A stretch of 41,289 bases of DNA from a virus, in IMG/VR virus record IMGVR_UViG_3300012929_000015, positions 1 to 41,289 of that record; one strand, written 5' to 3'. Within the stretch, counting starts at the first letter, position 1; every line of letters begins with the position of its first letter. Below are positions 32,755 to 38,891 of the stretch, piece by piece. A program made the translations under genes and the position numbers. Below the pieces are notes generated by a model, which had not been told where the DNA came from, ran no database searches, and saw nothing but the letters and a program-made list of their open reading frames with translations.

Positions 32755-33069
32755 TTATGAATTTAGAAGAACTTTTCCGGTTTTCCTTTCAATGGTTCTG
32801 ATCGTCGGCATCCACAGAATTTTGGATTCCTTCAGCATCGTGAATTTCGTTTGGTTAAAATGGACTTTGGCTAAGTTCTGGATTTTGTTATTCGTTCGAT
32901 CGCCATCCATATGAAACACTCTGTCTCCTGGCTCCAATGGCCCGCGCGAGATCTCCCACACTCGGCGTGACTCGGCAATCATTCCATCGCCTGTTTTAAT
33001 GACGATATACCCATTCCGGTATTGCACTTTTGTCCCTACTGGATACGATCTTCCTGACCAATGCGACAT
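32755..33069 (-). CDS. HNH-like endonuclease, possibly degenerate
   Basis: 104 aa. The core RVWEISRGPLEPGDRVFHMD and GDRTNNKIQNLAKV matches HNH_3-type domains (H-x-DG...NN...NL). The first His of HNH, normally just before Arg-x-Val/Leu, is replaced (sequence SRRVWE). It may be a free-standing homing-type nuclease that has lost activity, or a DNA-binding relict. Confidence 0.65.
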   Translation of the reverse strand: MSHWSGRSYPVGTKVQYRNGYIVIKTGDGMIAESRRVWEISRGPLEPGDRVFHMDGDRTNNKIQNLAKVHFNQTKFTMLKESKILWMPTIRTIERKTGKVLLNS

Positions 33070-33081
33070 GTATTTGCCCCC

Positions 33082-33750
33082 CTAGAGCGCAGCTTCAATT
33101 TGTTTTATTTGATCTGTTATTTTTCCTATGTTTCGATTCATATTCTTGATAGATGCTCCACTTATAGGATAACGAGCTAGGATATCTATTGAAGATATTC
33201 CATATTTGCGATAAGCTAAATAAATAATGGCATTACGTATCCTGCTTTGGTAGTATGGAATTCTCCCCTTCCTCATAATAGATTCTATAGTAATATCGAA
33301 TACCTTCACGACCGTAGCCTCAATGTGTTCAAGCGTGACATTTTTTTGGCTTGTGTCATTCGTTTGGGTAGCCCGGACAGTGGCGAGAGAGCGGCTTTCT
33401 CTTACAGGCTTTCTATTGTAGCTATGCGGAACGCAGATAAATAGTTTCCGGTTGCTTGAATAAGTAAGATGCCATCCGACAGTTGCTTTTCTTAATGTCG
33501 CATTGATGGCCATGCAAAGGCCGCGCCTCTGGTCTTCAGGAACTTCTTTACCATTCGGCAATCCAAAAGCAAAGGCTTTGCGGTCCCCTCCCTCCTGGTT
33601 CCGGCGTTCTATCTCAGGCAGAATAGTGAGCAAGCGCTCCTTGACCTCCGTATAATTGCCGTCCCCGGCGATGACAGCATTGATTGCTTCATGCAGCGGA
33701 ATCTCTTGAAATTCAAATGCAATTTCTTTAGGCATTTTCGTTTTTTCCAT
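33082..33750 (-). CDS. protein with DnaA domain IV-like DNA-binding region
   Basis: 222 aa. The N-terminal 120 residues are of unknown type. Residues about 140-215 resemble the DnaA C-terminal domain: a helix after TLEHIEATVVKVFDIT, then YQSRIRNAIIYLAYRKYGIS (cf. the R-x2-A-x2-L pattern), then SSIDILARYPISGASIKNMN and a final helix. That domain binds DnaA boxes and oriC. There is no AAA+ ATPase. It could be a replication initiator, an anti-initiator or a transcription factor. Confidence 0.6.
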   Translation of the reverse strand: MEKTKMPKEIAFEFQEIPLHEAINAVIAGDGNYTEVKERLLTILPEIERRNQEGGDRKAFAFGLPNGKEVPEDQRRGLCMAINATLRKATVGWHLTYSSNRKLFICVPHSYNRKPVRESRSLATVRATQTNDTSQKNVTLEHIEATVVKVFDITIESIMRKGRIPYYQSRIRNAIIYLAYRKYGISSIDILARYPISGASIKNMNRNIGKITDQIKQIEAAL

Positions 33751-33768
33751 TTTAGGTTTTTATCCTTT

Positions 33769-33933
33769 TTATTGTTTGGGCGTTGTTTTGGATGACTCCT
33801 GATTTTCCTCAGAAAACTTTTGCCACCGGTAACTCTTGCAAGCCGGACAAGCTTTCGGCGTCTTCACCCGGCTTTTCCATAGATAGGCGCAGCGCTGGCA
33901 GACAAAAGGCACGATGACTTTTTTAATGGGCAT
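33769..33933 (-). CDS. zinc-ribbon protein
   Basis: 54 aa from MPIKKVIVPFVCQRCAYLW, with AGGAGG upstream; a start at 33966 is also possible but the ribosome site favours this one. Two pairs, CQRC and CPAC, form a classical zinc ribbon. A Ser/Thr/Lys-rich tail follows. Function unknown. Confidence 0.65.
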   Translation of the reverse strand: MPIKKVIVPFVCQRCAYLWKSRVKTPKACPACKSYRWQKFSEENQESSKTTPKQ

Positions 33934-33981
33934 AACTTGCACTCCTCCTGCATTCATTGATTCCATAGATCCCCCGTACGC

Positions 33982-34404
33982 TTACTTCAAAAGTGCTTCG
34001 ACATCTAAATCTAAAAGACTTCCGCCACTATTATGGATATGGATGATCTGTCCGTCGAGCGCAAAATAGCTCGCGCCATTTGGAACATCATGAATTTCCG
34101 TCCATGCTGTAGTGGGCGCGACCCCTTGATTACGGAAAAAAACTTGCACGGTATCGCCGCATCCCAGATCAAAGCCGGGGATCACAACATCTTTAATGCT
34201 GTTATCAGCGATCGTCGAAACGCTGGAGAATGCAACGGTTCCCCCTTGGCAATTGGTCACGGGAGGCGGCGGAGTCGTGGGCGGAGGATTGGGCTGTGTC
34301 GGCGGATTAGTCGGGCCCGCCACGTCGACAGGCACCGGCGGCTCGGGTTTCTTTTGACATCCGGCACTTAAAACCATCACGCTTAAAAGAAGTAATTTTT
34401 TCAT
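33982..34404 (-). CDS. lipoprotein with Pro-rich stalk
   Basis: 140 aa. Signal peptide MKKLLLLSVMVLSAGC with lipobox Cys at 16 (accepted lipobox variant, Ser at -3). Residues 20-50 are Pro/Thr-rich (PPTQPNPPPTTPPPPV), a likely stalk, then a small beta-rich domain with one more Cys pair. Gln at +2 suggests outer-membrane sorting. Within a lysogeny-type operon such surface lipoproteins often block superinfection; that role is inferred. Confidence 0.75.
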   Translation of the reverse strand: MKKLLLLSVMVLSAGCQKKPEPPVPVDVAGPTNPPTQPNPPPTTPPPPVTNCQGGTVAFSSVSTIADNSIKDVVIPGFDLGCGDTVQVFFRNQGVAPTTAWTEIHDVPNGASYFALDGQIIHIHNSGGSLLDLDVEALLK

Positions 34405-34422
34405 GGCACGCCCCTTAGTCCA

Positions 34423-34695
34423 TCAATGGCTTGAGCTATCAAAAAAATCATCTAGCGATTGGTCAACATTCCCGGCTTTGGTTTTGCGGTATTCCTTTTT
34501 CGTAATATGCACTTTTTTTACAAGCTTTTTTTCGCTCAGCTCTCTTAGATAGGTTTCCTTCCTGAGCTGGACGGTCAGATCAAGGCTAATCGCAAGTCCC
34601 CGAATAATACCGTCGATGTAATCGGTACGCAGCTCTTTTCTCCATTGGCCGCTCGCCTCACGCAAGCGCACTTTTAATTCCCAATCGCTGATCAT
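34423..34695 (-). CDS. small basic helical protein
   Basis: 90 aa, start directly adjacent to the preceding stop. Highly charged and helical, with KLVKKVHITKKEYRKTKAG near the end and an acidic C-terminus (SLDDFFDSSSH). Possible nucleic-acid or protein-binding factor; not recognised. Confidence 0.6.
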   Translation of the reverse strand: MISDWELKVRLREASGQWRKELRTDYIDGIIRGLAISLDLTVQLRKETYLRELSEKKLVKKVHITKKEYRKTKAGNVDQSLDDFFDSSSH

Positions 34696-34818
34696 TTAAA
34701 ACTGCTCCTGGCAAGCGTTAAAACCGGCGCGGTAAGCGGCTCGGGCTTTAGCATGCCGGCCAAATAGGAACCCCGTTCCAAATGCCAGCAGCACAGAAAA
34801 AATAACGATCGTTTTCAT
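34696..34818 (-). CDS. small membrane protein
   Basis: 40 aa from MKTIVIFSVLLAFGTG, one hydrophobic segment to about residue 19, then a basic tail (GRHAKARAAYRAGF). Overlaps the upstream gene by 4 bp. Unknown role at the membrane. Confidence 0.55.
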   Translation of the reverse strand: MKTIVIFSVLLAFGTGFLFGRHAKARAAYRAGFNACQEQF

Positions 34819-34970
34819 TGGGCAGTCTCCTTTTTTTTGTTTTTAATGTAATGGCGGATATTTTCTCGGGTAGCTTGGTTCCTAAGTTCATGTAGCCATT
34901 CTTTTTCTTCCTGCGAGAGATGACGCAAGTCTAAAGACAAAATGCGCTCCAGGATTTCCAACCGTGTCAT
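34815..34970 (-). CDS. small helical protein
   Basis: 51 aa from MTRLEILERILSLDLRHLS, coupled to the upstream gene by ATGA; the upstream extension in frame is a shadow. Charged helix ending NKKKETAQ. Unknown. Confidence 0.6.
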   Translation of the reverse strand: MTRLEILERILSLDLRHLSQEEKEWLHELRNQATRENIRHYIKNKKKETAQ

Positions 34971-35338
34971 TGTAGGCCTTCCGCTTTGGCGAAAGCTTCC
35001 GCGAAAGGGCAACCACTCTCATCAATTGAACAGCAATTCGATCTTGCATGAAGGACTCGCAGGGCAGCTAGTAATTCCTCATGAGCATTGACGGCCCGGA
35101 CGATGAAGGCAGCGTCTTCATTCTGTCTTTTGCTTTTTGGCAAACCTAGCGAAGCTATATATCCCCATTGATTTGCGATACATATTTCATTGTTTCCATC
35201 TCTTACTACGCTCCACGGCGTCGCCATGTGTTGGGTTTTTAAATTTCTTCCACAATTAAGGCAAGTCCCATTCGATGTAATTTCGTTTTCAGAATTACAT
35301 CCTGCACAGTCGTATAAGATCGTTGATTTCTTTTTCAT
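34967..35338 (-). CDS. zinc ribbon fused to VRAVN-family domain
   Basis: 123 aa from MKKKSTILYDCAGC; GGGGGA ribosome site. An N-terminal four-Cys ribbon (CAGC...CLNC) is followed by a TPW-type segment (ATPWSVVRDG) and DAAFIVRAVNAHEELLAAL, the same family as 30120, 36004 and 36299. A further CC and C near the end. The fusion is informative: the family domain works with a zinc-binding partner. Confidence 0.7.
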   Translation of the reverse strand: MKKKSTILYDCAGCNSENEITSNGTCLNCGRNLKTQHMATPWSVVRDGNNEICIANQWGYIASLGLPKSKRQNEDAAFIVRAVNAHEELLAALRVLHARSNCCSIDESGCPFAEAFAKAEGLQ

Positions 35339-35339
35339 C

Positions 35340-35582
35340 TTAAATCCCCCTTTTATTCCCATATTCATGGCAGCGTAAATCGATCCAGAGGTCCCGGAAC
35401 GGCGAGTCTTCAAAATCAAGCTTGCGTTTAAACGTGGACGCTTGATCGCACATTTTGGGGCAGATGACGGCTAAGCTAAAGCCATTTAAGCGGGCGAGGT
35501 AGGCAATCTCGTCCGGCGCCCGCCCTTGCAGGTAGCGATAATTGCGCCTGAGCCAGGCGTTAAATTCCTGGGATTCGGTCAT
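35340..35582 (-). CDS. small hypothetical protein
   Basis: 80 aa from MTESQEFNAWLRRNYRYLQG; the frame extends upstream but this start has AAGGAAG. Aromatic/Arg-rich, with one C-x3-C (CPKMC). Not recognised. Confidence 0.6.
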   Translation of the reverse strand: MTESQEFNAWLRRNYRYLQGRAPDEIAYLARLNGFSLAVICPKMCDQASTFKRKLDFEDSPFRDLWIDLRCHEYGNKRGI

Positions 35583-35619
35583 GGCTAGGCGACTTCCTTT
35601 TTTTGGAAGGTTTTCACGG

Positions 35620-35874
35620 CTAGACCCTCCGTCCAATGACAGCACCGCCCAGGTATTTTGAAACTCCGCTCTTATTTCTGACAGCCCCGCTAACCGCTCG
35701 GGCTACCCCTAAAGGGTCAATTATGACTTCAATGACGACCTCTTCAATTCCTGTCTTAATCCATCTGCTTGATTTTGCTTTATGCTCATAGGGCGTACCT
35801 TGTTGCCAAATTTCTTCTTTCTCCTCATAGTGGCCTACTTCTTTTTCGAATGTGAATTTTCCAAGGTTCATCAT
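35620..35874 (-). CDS. small hypothetical protein
   Basis: 84 aa from MMNLGKFTFEKEVGHYEEKE (ATG at 35874, or 35871). ATGA overlap with the upstream gene. Beta-prone centre (EEVVIEVIIDPLGVARAV). Unknown. Confidence 0.6.
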   Translation of the reverse strand: MMNLGKFTFEKEVGHYEEKEEIWQQGTPYEHKAKSSRWIKTGIEEVVIEVIIDPLGVARAVSGAVRNKSGVSKYLGGAVIGRRV

Positions 35875-36017
35875 GGGTAGGCCACCTCTTTTAAATAGTC
35901 CATACAGCATTGGTTCGCGTTCTTATTTTTGAAGTCTGTTTTCAAGTCATCGGCGAAACCTTCACAGCCGCATTCAGGGCAGGAGTAGAATGATTCGAGC
36001 ATGTCATCGTTCATCAT
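35871..36017 (-). CDS. zinc-knuckle microprotein
   Basis: 48 aa from MMNDDMLESFYSCPECGCEG; Cys at 13, 16, 18 and a CC at 37-38 give one possible zinc site. The two-ATG start overlaps the upstream gene by 14 bp. Not recognised. Confidence 0.6.
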   Translation of the reverse strand: MMNDDMLESFYSCPECGCEGFADDLKTDFKNKNANQCCMDYLKEVAYP

Positions 36018-36297
36018 GGCTGCCCTCCGCTTTAGAAATGGATTCTAATGCCATTTTCCATGCTTCATGATCCTGAGAAAGTCCCATTGCCTCAAAATAA
36101 AGACATGCTCGCTTTAGCGATTTAATTAACATCTCATGAGAATTTACTGCTCTGACAATGAAGGCCGCATTAGCTAATGATGTTTGGTCTGGAATCTTAT
36201 TTCTAATTCCATTGTGACAATTTGCAATCCAGGGTCCATTAAAAATGGTGCCTCTATCGTTCATTCGCCAAGGCGTGGGTGTGTGCTGAGATTTCAT
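36004..36297 (-). CDS. TPTPW/VRAVN-family phage protein
   Basis: 97 aa. Short, canonical member: TPTPWRMNDRGTIFNGPWIA, then ANAAFIVRAVNSHEMLIKSL. GGAAGG ribosome site. Paralogue of the next gene and of 30120 and 34967. Confidence 0.7.
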   Translation of the reverse strand: MKSQHTPTPWRMNDRGTIFNGPWIANCHNGIRNKIPDQTSLANAAFIVRAVNSHEMLIKSLKRACLYFEAMGLSQDHEAWKMALESISKAEGSHDER

Positions 36298-36298
36298 A

Positions 36299-36742
36299 TT
36301 ACTTGCCTTCCACTTTGGCGATGACTGCTAGATATTCCGCTCTCGTCTTATCCAATAATCCATTTAATTTATTTGGGCGCGCATGACATTCATCGTCTAG
36401 CTGAATTAATAATTTTGCAGCTTTTAATAATGCCTCATGAGCATTCACCGCACGAACGATGTATTCGGCATTAGCCTTAGGATCAGTACGTAAGGAAGAT
36501 CTAACGCTCGTTACTAAATGCCAGCCATCCAAAGACCGGATATCCGAATTTTCTCTAGGATCAATTTCCCATGGTGTTGGGGAATGTTCTGGTTGTGTGA
36601 TTAATGCACAATTTCCAAAGTGTCCAAGTTGTTTGTTATTTTGGACATCGTAGGTACACGCCGATGGCGTGTGGCCTGCAACACATTTGCAAACTGTAGC
36701 TTGATCCCCAGCGATTTCCCGGCAATCTTGTGTGTGTTCCAT
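36299..36742 (-). CDS. VRAVN-family protein with Cys-rich N-terminal extension
   Basis: 147 aa. Residues 1-50 are Cys/His-rich (DCREIAGDQATVCKCVAGHT, CTYDVQN) and likely metal-binding, then SPTPWEIDPRENS and NAEYIVRAVNAHEALLKAAK. Same domain pairing as 34967, reached independently or by recombination. Confidence 0.7.
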   Translation of the reverse strand: MEHTQDCREIAGDQATVCKCVAGHTPSACTYDVQNNKQLGHFGNCALITQPEHSPTPWEIDPRENSDIRSLDGWHLVTSVRSSLRTDPKANAEYIVRAVNAHEALLKAAKLLIQLDDECHARPNKLNGLLDKTRAEYLAVIAKVEGK

Positions 36743-36743
36743 A

Positions 36744-36893
36744 TTAGGCCACCCCTTTTACATCAAGAGTATCTTTATCTATTGGAAGTCCGCATTCAAT
36801 ACAGAGAACATTTTGACCACGAATTTCACCTGGGTTAGGCTCATGCATTCCATGTTCTAAATCCATAACACCTAAGCAATATTTATTTTTCAT
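36744..36893 (-). CDS. small CIEC-containing protein
   Basis: 49 aa from MKNKYCLGVMDLEHGMHEPN, with CIECG near residue 31. GAGGTGG ribosome site. Packed between genes. Not recognised. Confidence 0.6.
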   Translation of the reverse strand: MKNKYCLGVMDLEHGMHEPNPGEIRGQNVLCIECGLPIDKDTLDVKGVA

Positions 36894-36894
36894 G

Positions 36895-37098
36895 TTAAGC
36901 CACCTCTTTTTCAACGAATGTTCTTACAAAATGACCGATAATAAACTCGCCGCCACACTCACAAGAGATCGTAGAATCTTGTGGTCTATTCCAATAATCC
37001 GCCGCATTAGCTGAACATTCATTTCCGCAATCTTGACAGAGAAGAATATCCCGAATTCCCTTTTGACCAATTTGATCTTGAAGATCTGAATATTTCAT
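36895..37098 (-). CDS. zinc-ribbon protein
   Basis: 67 aa from MKYSDLQDQIGQKGIRDILL, AAGGAG upstream. CQDCGNEC and CECGG form a four-Cys ribbon. The upstream extension in frame is a shadow of the first operon gene. Function unknown. Confidence 0.65.
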   Translation of the reverse strand: MKYSDLQDQIGQKGIRDILLCQDCGNECSANAADYWNRPQDSTISCECGGEFIIGHFVRTFVEKEVA

Positions 37099-37099
37099 A

Positions 37100-37312
37100 T
37101 TAGTGGGCTCCTTTTTCATCATCATTCCCGAATTTAATCGGAGCTTCAATTTCAGTTAAGGCATCGACGAGCAAGTGCTTAATGCGGATCACCCGTTCTT
37201 CCGCGCTGATCTCATCGTCTAAGATGACGGTGATTCGAAGAATCTCGCGGATCAAATTCATCAGCTCTTTTCTGTTCATACTTAAGTCTATCATAATATT
37301 ATTATTATTCAA
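37100..37312 (-). CDS. first gene of long leftward operon
   Basis: 70 aa with several possible starts (the internal MNRKELMNLIREILRITV is another). Amphipathic helices and acidic residues (ILDDEISAEERVIRI). No ribosome site is obvious. It follows the promoter at 37336-37365. Confidence 0.55.
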   Translation of the reverse strand: MNNNNIMIDLSMNRKELMNLIREILRITVILDDEISAEERVIRIKHLLVDALTEIEAPIKFGNDDEKGAH

Positions 37313-37335
37313 GGTTTAAGTAGGTGATGGAAAAG

Positions 37336-37365
37336 ATTTTACAAGTGTTGCACTTAGGCGGTCAA
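37336..37365 (-). promoter_or_regulatory. predicted promoter of long leftward operon
   Basis: On the minus strand: TTGACC (37360-37365), 18-bp spacer with operator O6 inside, TAAAAT (37336-37341). Same architecture as the promoter at 28947-28976. Confidence 0.65.
37343..37355. promoter_or_regulatory. operator O6 (AAGTG-TTG-CACTT)
   Basis: Perfect palindrome located between the -35 and -10 boxes, so binding would block the long leftward operon. Confidence 0.65.
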
Positions 37366-37557
37366 TAGCGATATATAAGGAATAACCACGATGCTGCTGT
37401 AAAAGCCTTAAAAACAGGCATTGGAGCATTAAGGCTCATTTAAACCTGCTTTATTGATGAATAACACCGTTGTATTGCTTATTACGAGCTATGCTGAAGC
37501 ATCACAATGCATGATGAACATGTTTTAGGGGTCTTAAATCGCATCCTAGCGCATAAT

Positions 37558-37585
37558 TTGACAAATGGTTTAAATGAGCTATTGT
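37558..37585 (+). promoter_or_regulatory. predicted rightward promoter into structured region
   Basis: TTGACA (37558-37563), 16-bp spacer, TATTGT (37580-37585). The predicted start, about 37592, coincides with the first base of the interleaved inverted repeat. A 7-bp inverted pair, GCGCATA (37549-37555) and TATGCGC (37591-37597), flanks it. Confidence 0.5.
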
Positions 37586-37593
37586 TTTTGTAT

Positions 37594-37685
37594 GCGCGAT
37601 CTGATACAAAAGAACTGTAGCCCCTTTTATGGCCTGCGAAATCAATTCTTTTGTATTGATCGCGCCGCAGGCCATTGAAGGGGTT
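37594..37685 (+). ncRNA. candidate structured RNA with interleaved inverted repeats
   Basis: Two long inverted repeats are interleaved in the order A-B-A'-B'. A (37594-37614) matches A' (37646-37665) with one bulge; B (37619-37638) matches B' (37666-37685) with three mismatches. A' and B' touch. Both stems cannot form fully at once (loops of 4 and 7 nt cannot span 20-bp helices), so they look like alternative folds. A short hairpin with a T run (AAGGG/CCCTT then TTT, 37678-37694) follows and could terminate. Not a family I recognise. Confidence 0.45.
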
Positions 37686-37858
37686 TCCCTTTTTCCAACC
37701 TGCCGGTTTTAAACGTTTAACCGAAATCAAAAAGTCGAATGTATCAGCGCGTAAGCTTGTAGCCCTTCACCTGAAAATCCTGGGGCTAATGGTATCCAAA
37801 AGGTTATAGAGAACCTGCATCACCCTACGATTGGGACCGGGGAATTGCTTAAAGCTTT

Positions 37859-38032
37859 ATGATGATGGCGATAGCAGCGCTTGAACAAAGCCTTCTCAGG
37901 GAGGAAAGAAAATTGTTAAAATGTACTTTGCTCGTACGCGCGCGCCCGCATAGAGCTAAACGTGCTCTTGACAGAATAAGGGGTAAAGAGCTACTTTTGC
38001 TTTCGCCAACGGCTTTCCGGTTTTTGATGTAA
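37859..38032 (+). CDS. weak 57-aa ORF
   Basis: Begins MMMAIAALEQSLLREERKLL, then basic residues and LLLLSPTAFRFLM. No ribosome site at the ATGs; a TTG at about codon 19 has GGAGG upstream and could be the start of a shorter protein. Composition is only moderately protein-like. Confidence 0.25.
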   Translation: MMMAIAALEQSLLREERKLLKCTLLVRARPHRAKRALDRIRGKELLLLSPTAFRFLM

Positions 38033-38043
38033 ATGGGAGAGGT

Positions 38044-38307
38044 ATGGATGAACAGTTTGTTACCCACAGATATATTCCTAATTGCGCAAAAGGGTCACAC
38101 AATTGGAAGCTCGTCTTCAAGACGCATCATAACAATTTATCTTGGGTGAAAGTGTGTAGGCGCTGCGATACGGTTAAATCGGTCATTGGCTCGTTTGATA
38201 ATGATGGACAATGGATTAAACGGAAGCAATTGGATTATGGCAATGGGCCAGGCGAACGGACGGGCGATAGCCCGGACGGAAGCAGGGCCAATGAAGGCGC
38301 CGACTGA
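38044..38307 (+). CDS. small zinc-binding protein, repeat-extended C-terminus
   Basis: 87 aa, GGGAGAGG ribosome site. The first 65 residues look real: NCAKGSHNW, then SWVKVCRRCDTVKSVIGSF. The last 20 (GPGERTGDSPDGSRANEGAD) are encoded by the first ACGGA/GATA hairpin unit and may be an insertion-derived tail. Confidence 0.6.
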   Translation: MDEQFVTHRYIPNCAKGSHNWKLVFKTHHNNLSWVKVCRRCDTVKSVIGSFDNDGQWIKRKQLDYGNGPGERTGDSPDGSRANEGAD

Positions 38308-38337
38308 CCGGCGACGGAGCGCGATAGCGCGAACGGA
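38254..38337. repeat. twin GATA-loop hairpins flanked by ACGGA
   Basis: Unit 1 (38254-38280): ACGGA, stem CGGGC-GATA-GCCCG, ACGGA. Unit 2 (38313-38337): ACGGA, stem GCGC-GATA-GCGC, ACGGA. The stems differ in sequence yet remain perfectly paired, with the same loop and flanks, which suggests that structure is being conserved. Confidence 0.5.
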
Positions 38338-38380
38338 GCATGGTCTAAGGTTATGGTAAGGGTTAGAGCAGGGGGATTGG

Positions 38381-38527
38381 ATGCACCGTAAGGATGCAGA
38401 AGTCTGTCCCGATTCTCCACTTCATCGATCTATCGACGGAGATAAGACGGTGATTGCAACCCATTTGCAACAGAGCCTATCCACCGTCAATGACCATCAG
38501 TCTACAAGACCGCTTGCCAGCACATGA
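38381..38527 (+). CDS. small hypothetical protein
   Basis: 48 aa from MHRKDAEVCPDSPLHRSIDG, GGGGGA upstream, ATGA overlap with the next ORF. The tandem GTTGCAA site (opposite strand) lies inside it. Support is mostly the coupled overlaps. Confidence 0.45.
   Translation: MHRKDAEVCPDSPLHRSIDGDKTVIATHLQQSLSTVNDHQSTRPLAST
38454..38471. repeat. tandem site TTGCAAC-N4-TTGCAAC (copy 3, inverted)
   Basis: Reverse-orientation copy of the tandem GTTGCAA-N4-GTTGCAA pair seen at 31214 and 31414, with the same 11-bp period. Confidence 0.4.
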
Positions 38528-38730
38528 TCGCAACGATGCGAAATAAAGCGTCAAATAAATCAATAGGATCATTAAGAAAGAATGCTTTGGGTTCTGGAAA
38601 ACAAAAGGGCCAAGGGGGGCGGCATAATTATAATAAGACCCCCTCCCCGACTCCCTCTATTTCTCATCCCCCAGCCAAGCACGCATCCTTTTTTTTAGCG
38701 GCGCAGCCATCCCCCCATTCTCCACTATGA
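38524..38730 (+). CDS. low-complexity small protein
   Basis: 68 aa, overlapping both neighbours by ATGA. Basic N-terminal half, Pro/Ser/His-rich C-terminal half (TPSPTPSISHPPAKH). The overlaps favour a real gene; the composition does not reveal a function. A GGGGG/CCCCC inverted pair (about 38616-38645) lies inside. Confidence 0.4.
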   Translation: MIATMRNKASNKSIGSLRKNALGSGKQKGQGGRHNYNKTPSPTPSISHPPAKHASFFLAAQPSPHSPL

Positions 38731-38891
38731 CCTGCCTTCATTGCCAGGAGGACAAGATGATTTTAGACCTGTTGGTCGGCAAGCGCAGGTCAGCCAATCT
38801 TGATGGGAGCGTAGAAGCGTCCCTGACCTATTGCCAAAGGCACAGGACGCGTTTAAAAGAAACTTTAAGGGTAATCCATGGAAACAGCTAA
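38727..38891 (+). CDS. small Cys-containing protein
   Basis: 54 aa from MTCLHCQEDKMILDLLVGKR, with CLHC at the start and YCQRHR later, a possible zinc site. ATGA overlap upstream and 14-bp overlap downstream. Not recognised. Confidence 0.65.
   Translation: MTCLHCQEDKMILDLLVGKRRSANLDGSVEASLTYCQRHRTRLKETLRVIHGNS

Larger units (their letters stand above)
37313..38043. other. 731-bp structured intergenic region
   Basis: Between the divergent leftward and rightward operons. It holds a leftward promoter with operator O6, a rightward promoter at 37558, long-range and interleaved inverted repeats (37404-37723), and only one weak ORF (37859-38032). No recognised gene. Candidate regulatory RNA locus or replication origin. 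Confidence 0.6.

Noticed and set aside
37482-37730. 82-aa minus-strand open frame in the intergenic region
   Set aside because: It covers the interleaved inverted repeats, has no ribosome site and has a composition (many Lys/Arg/Ser/Phe) typical of chance frames.
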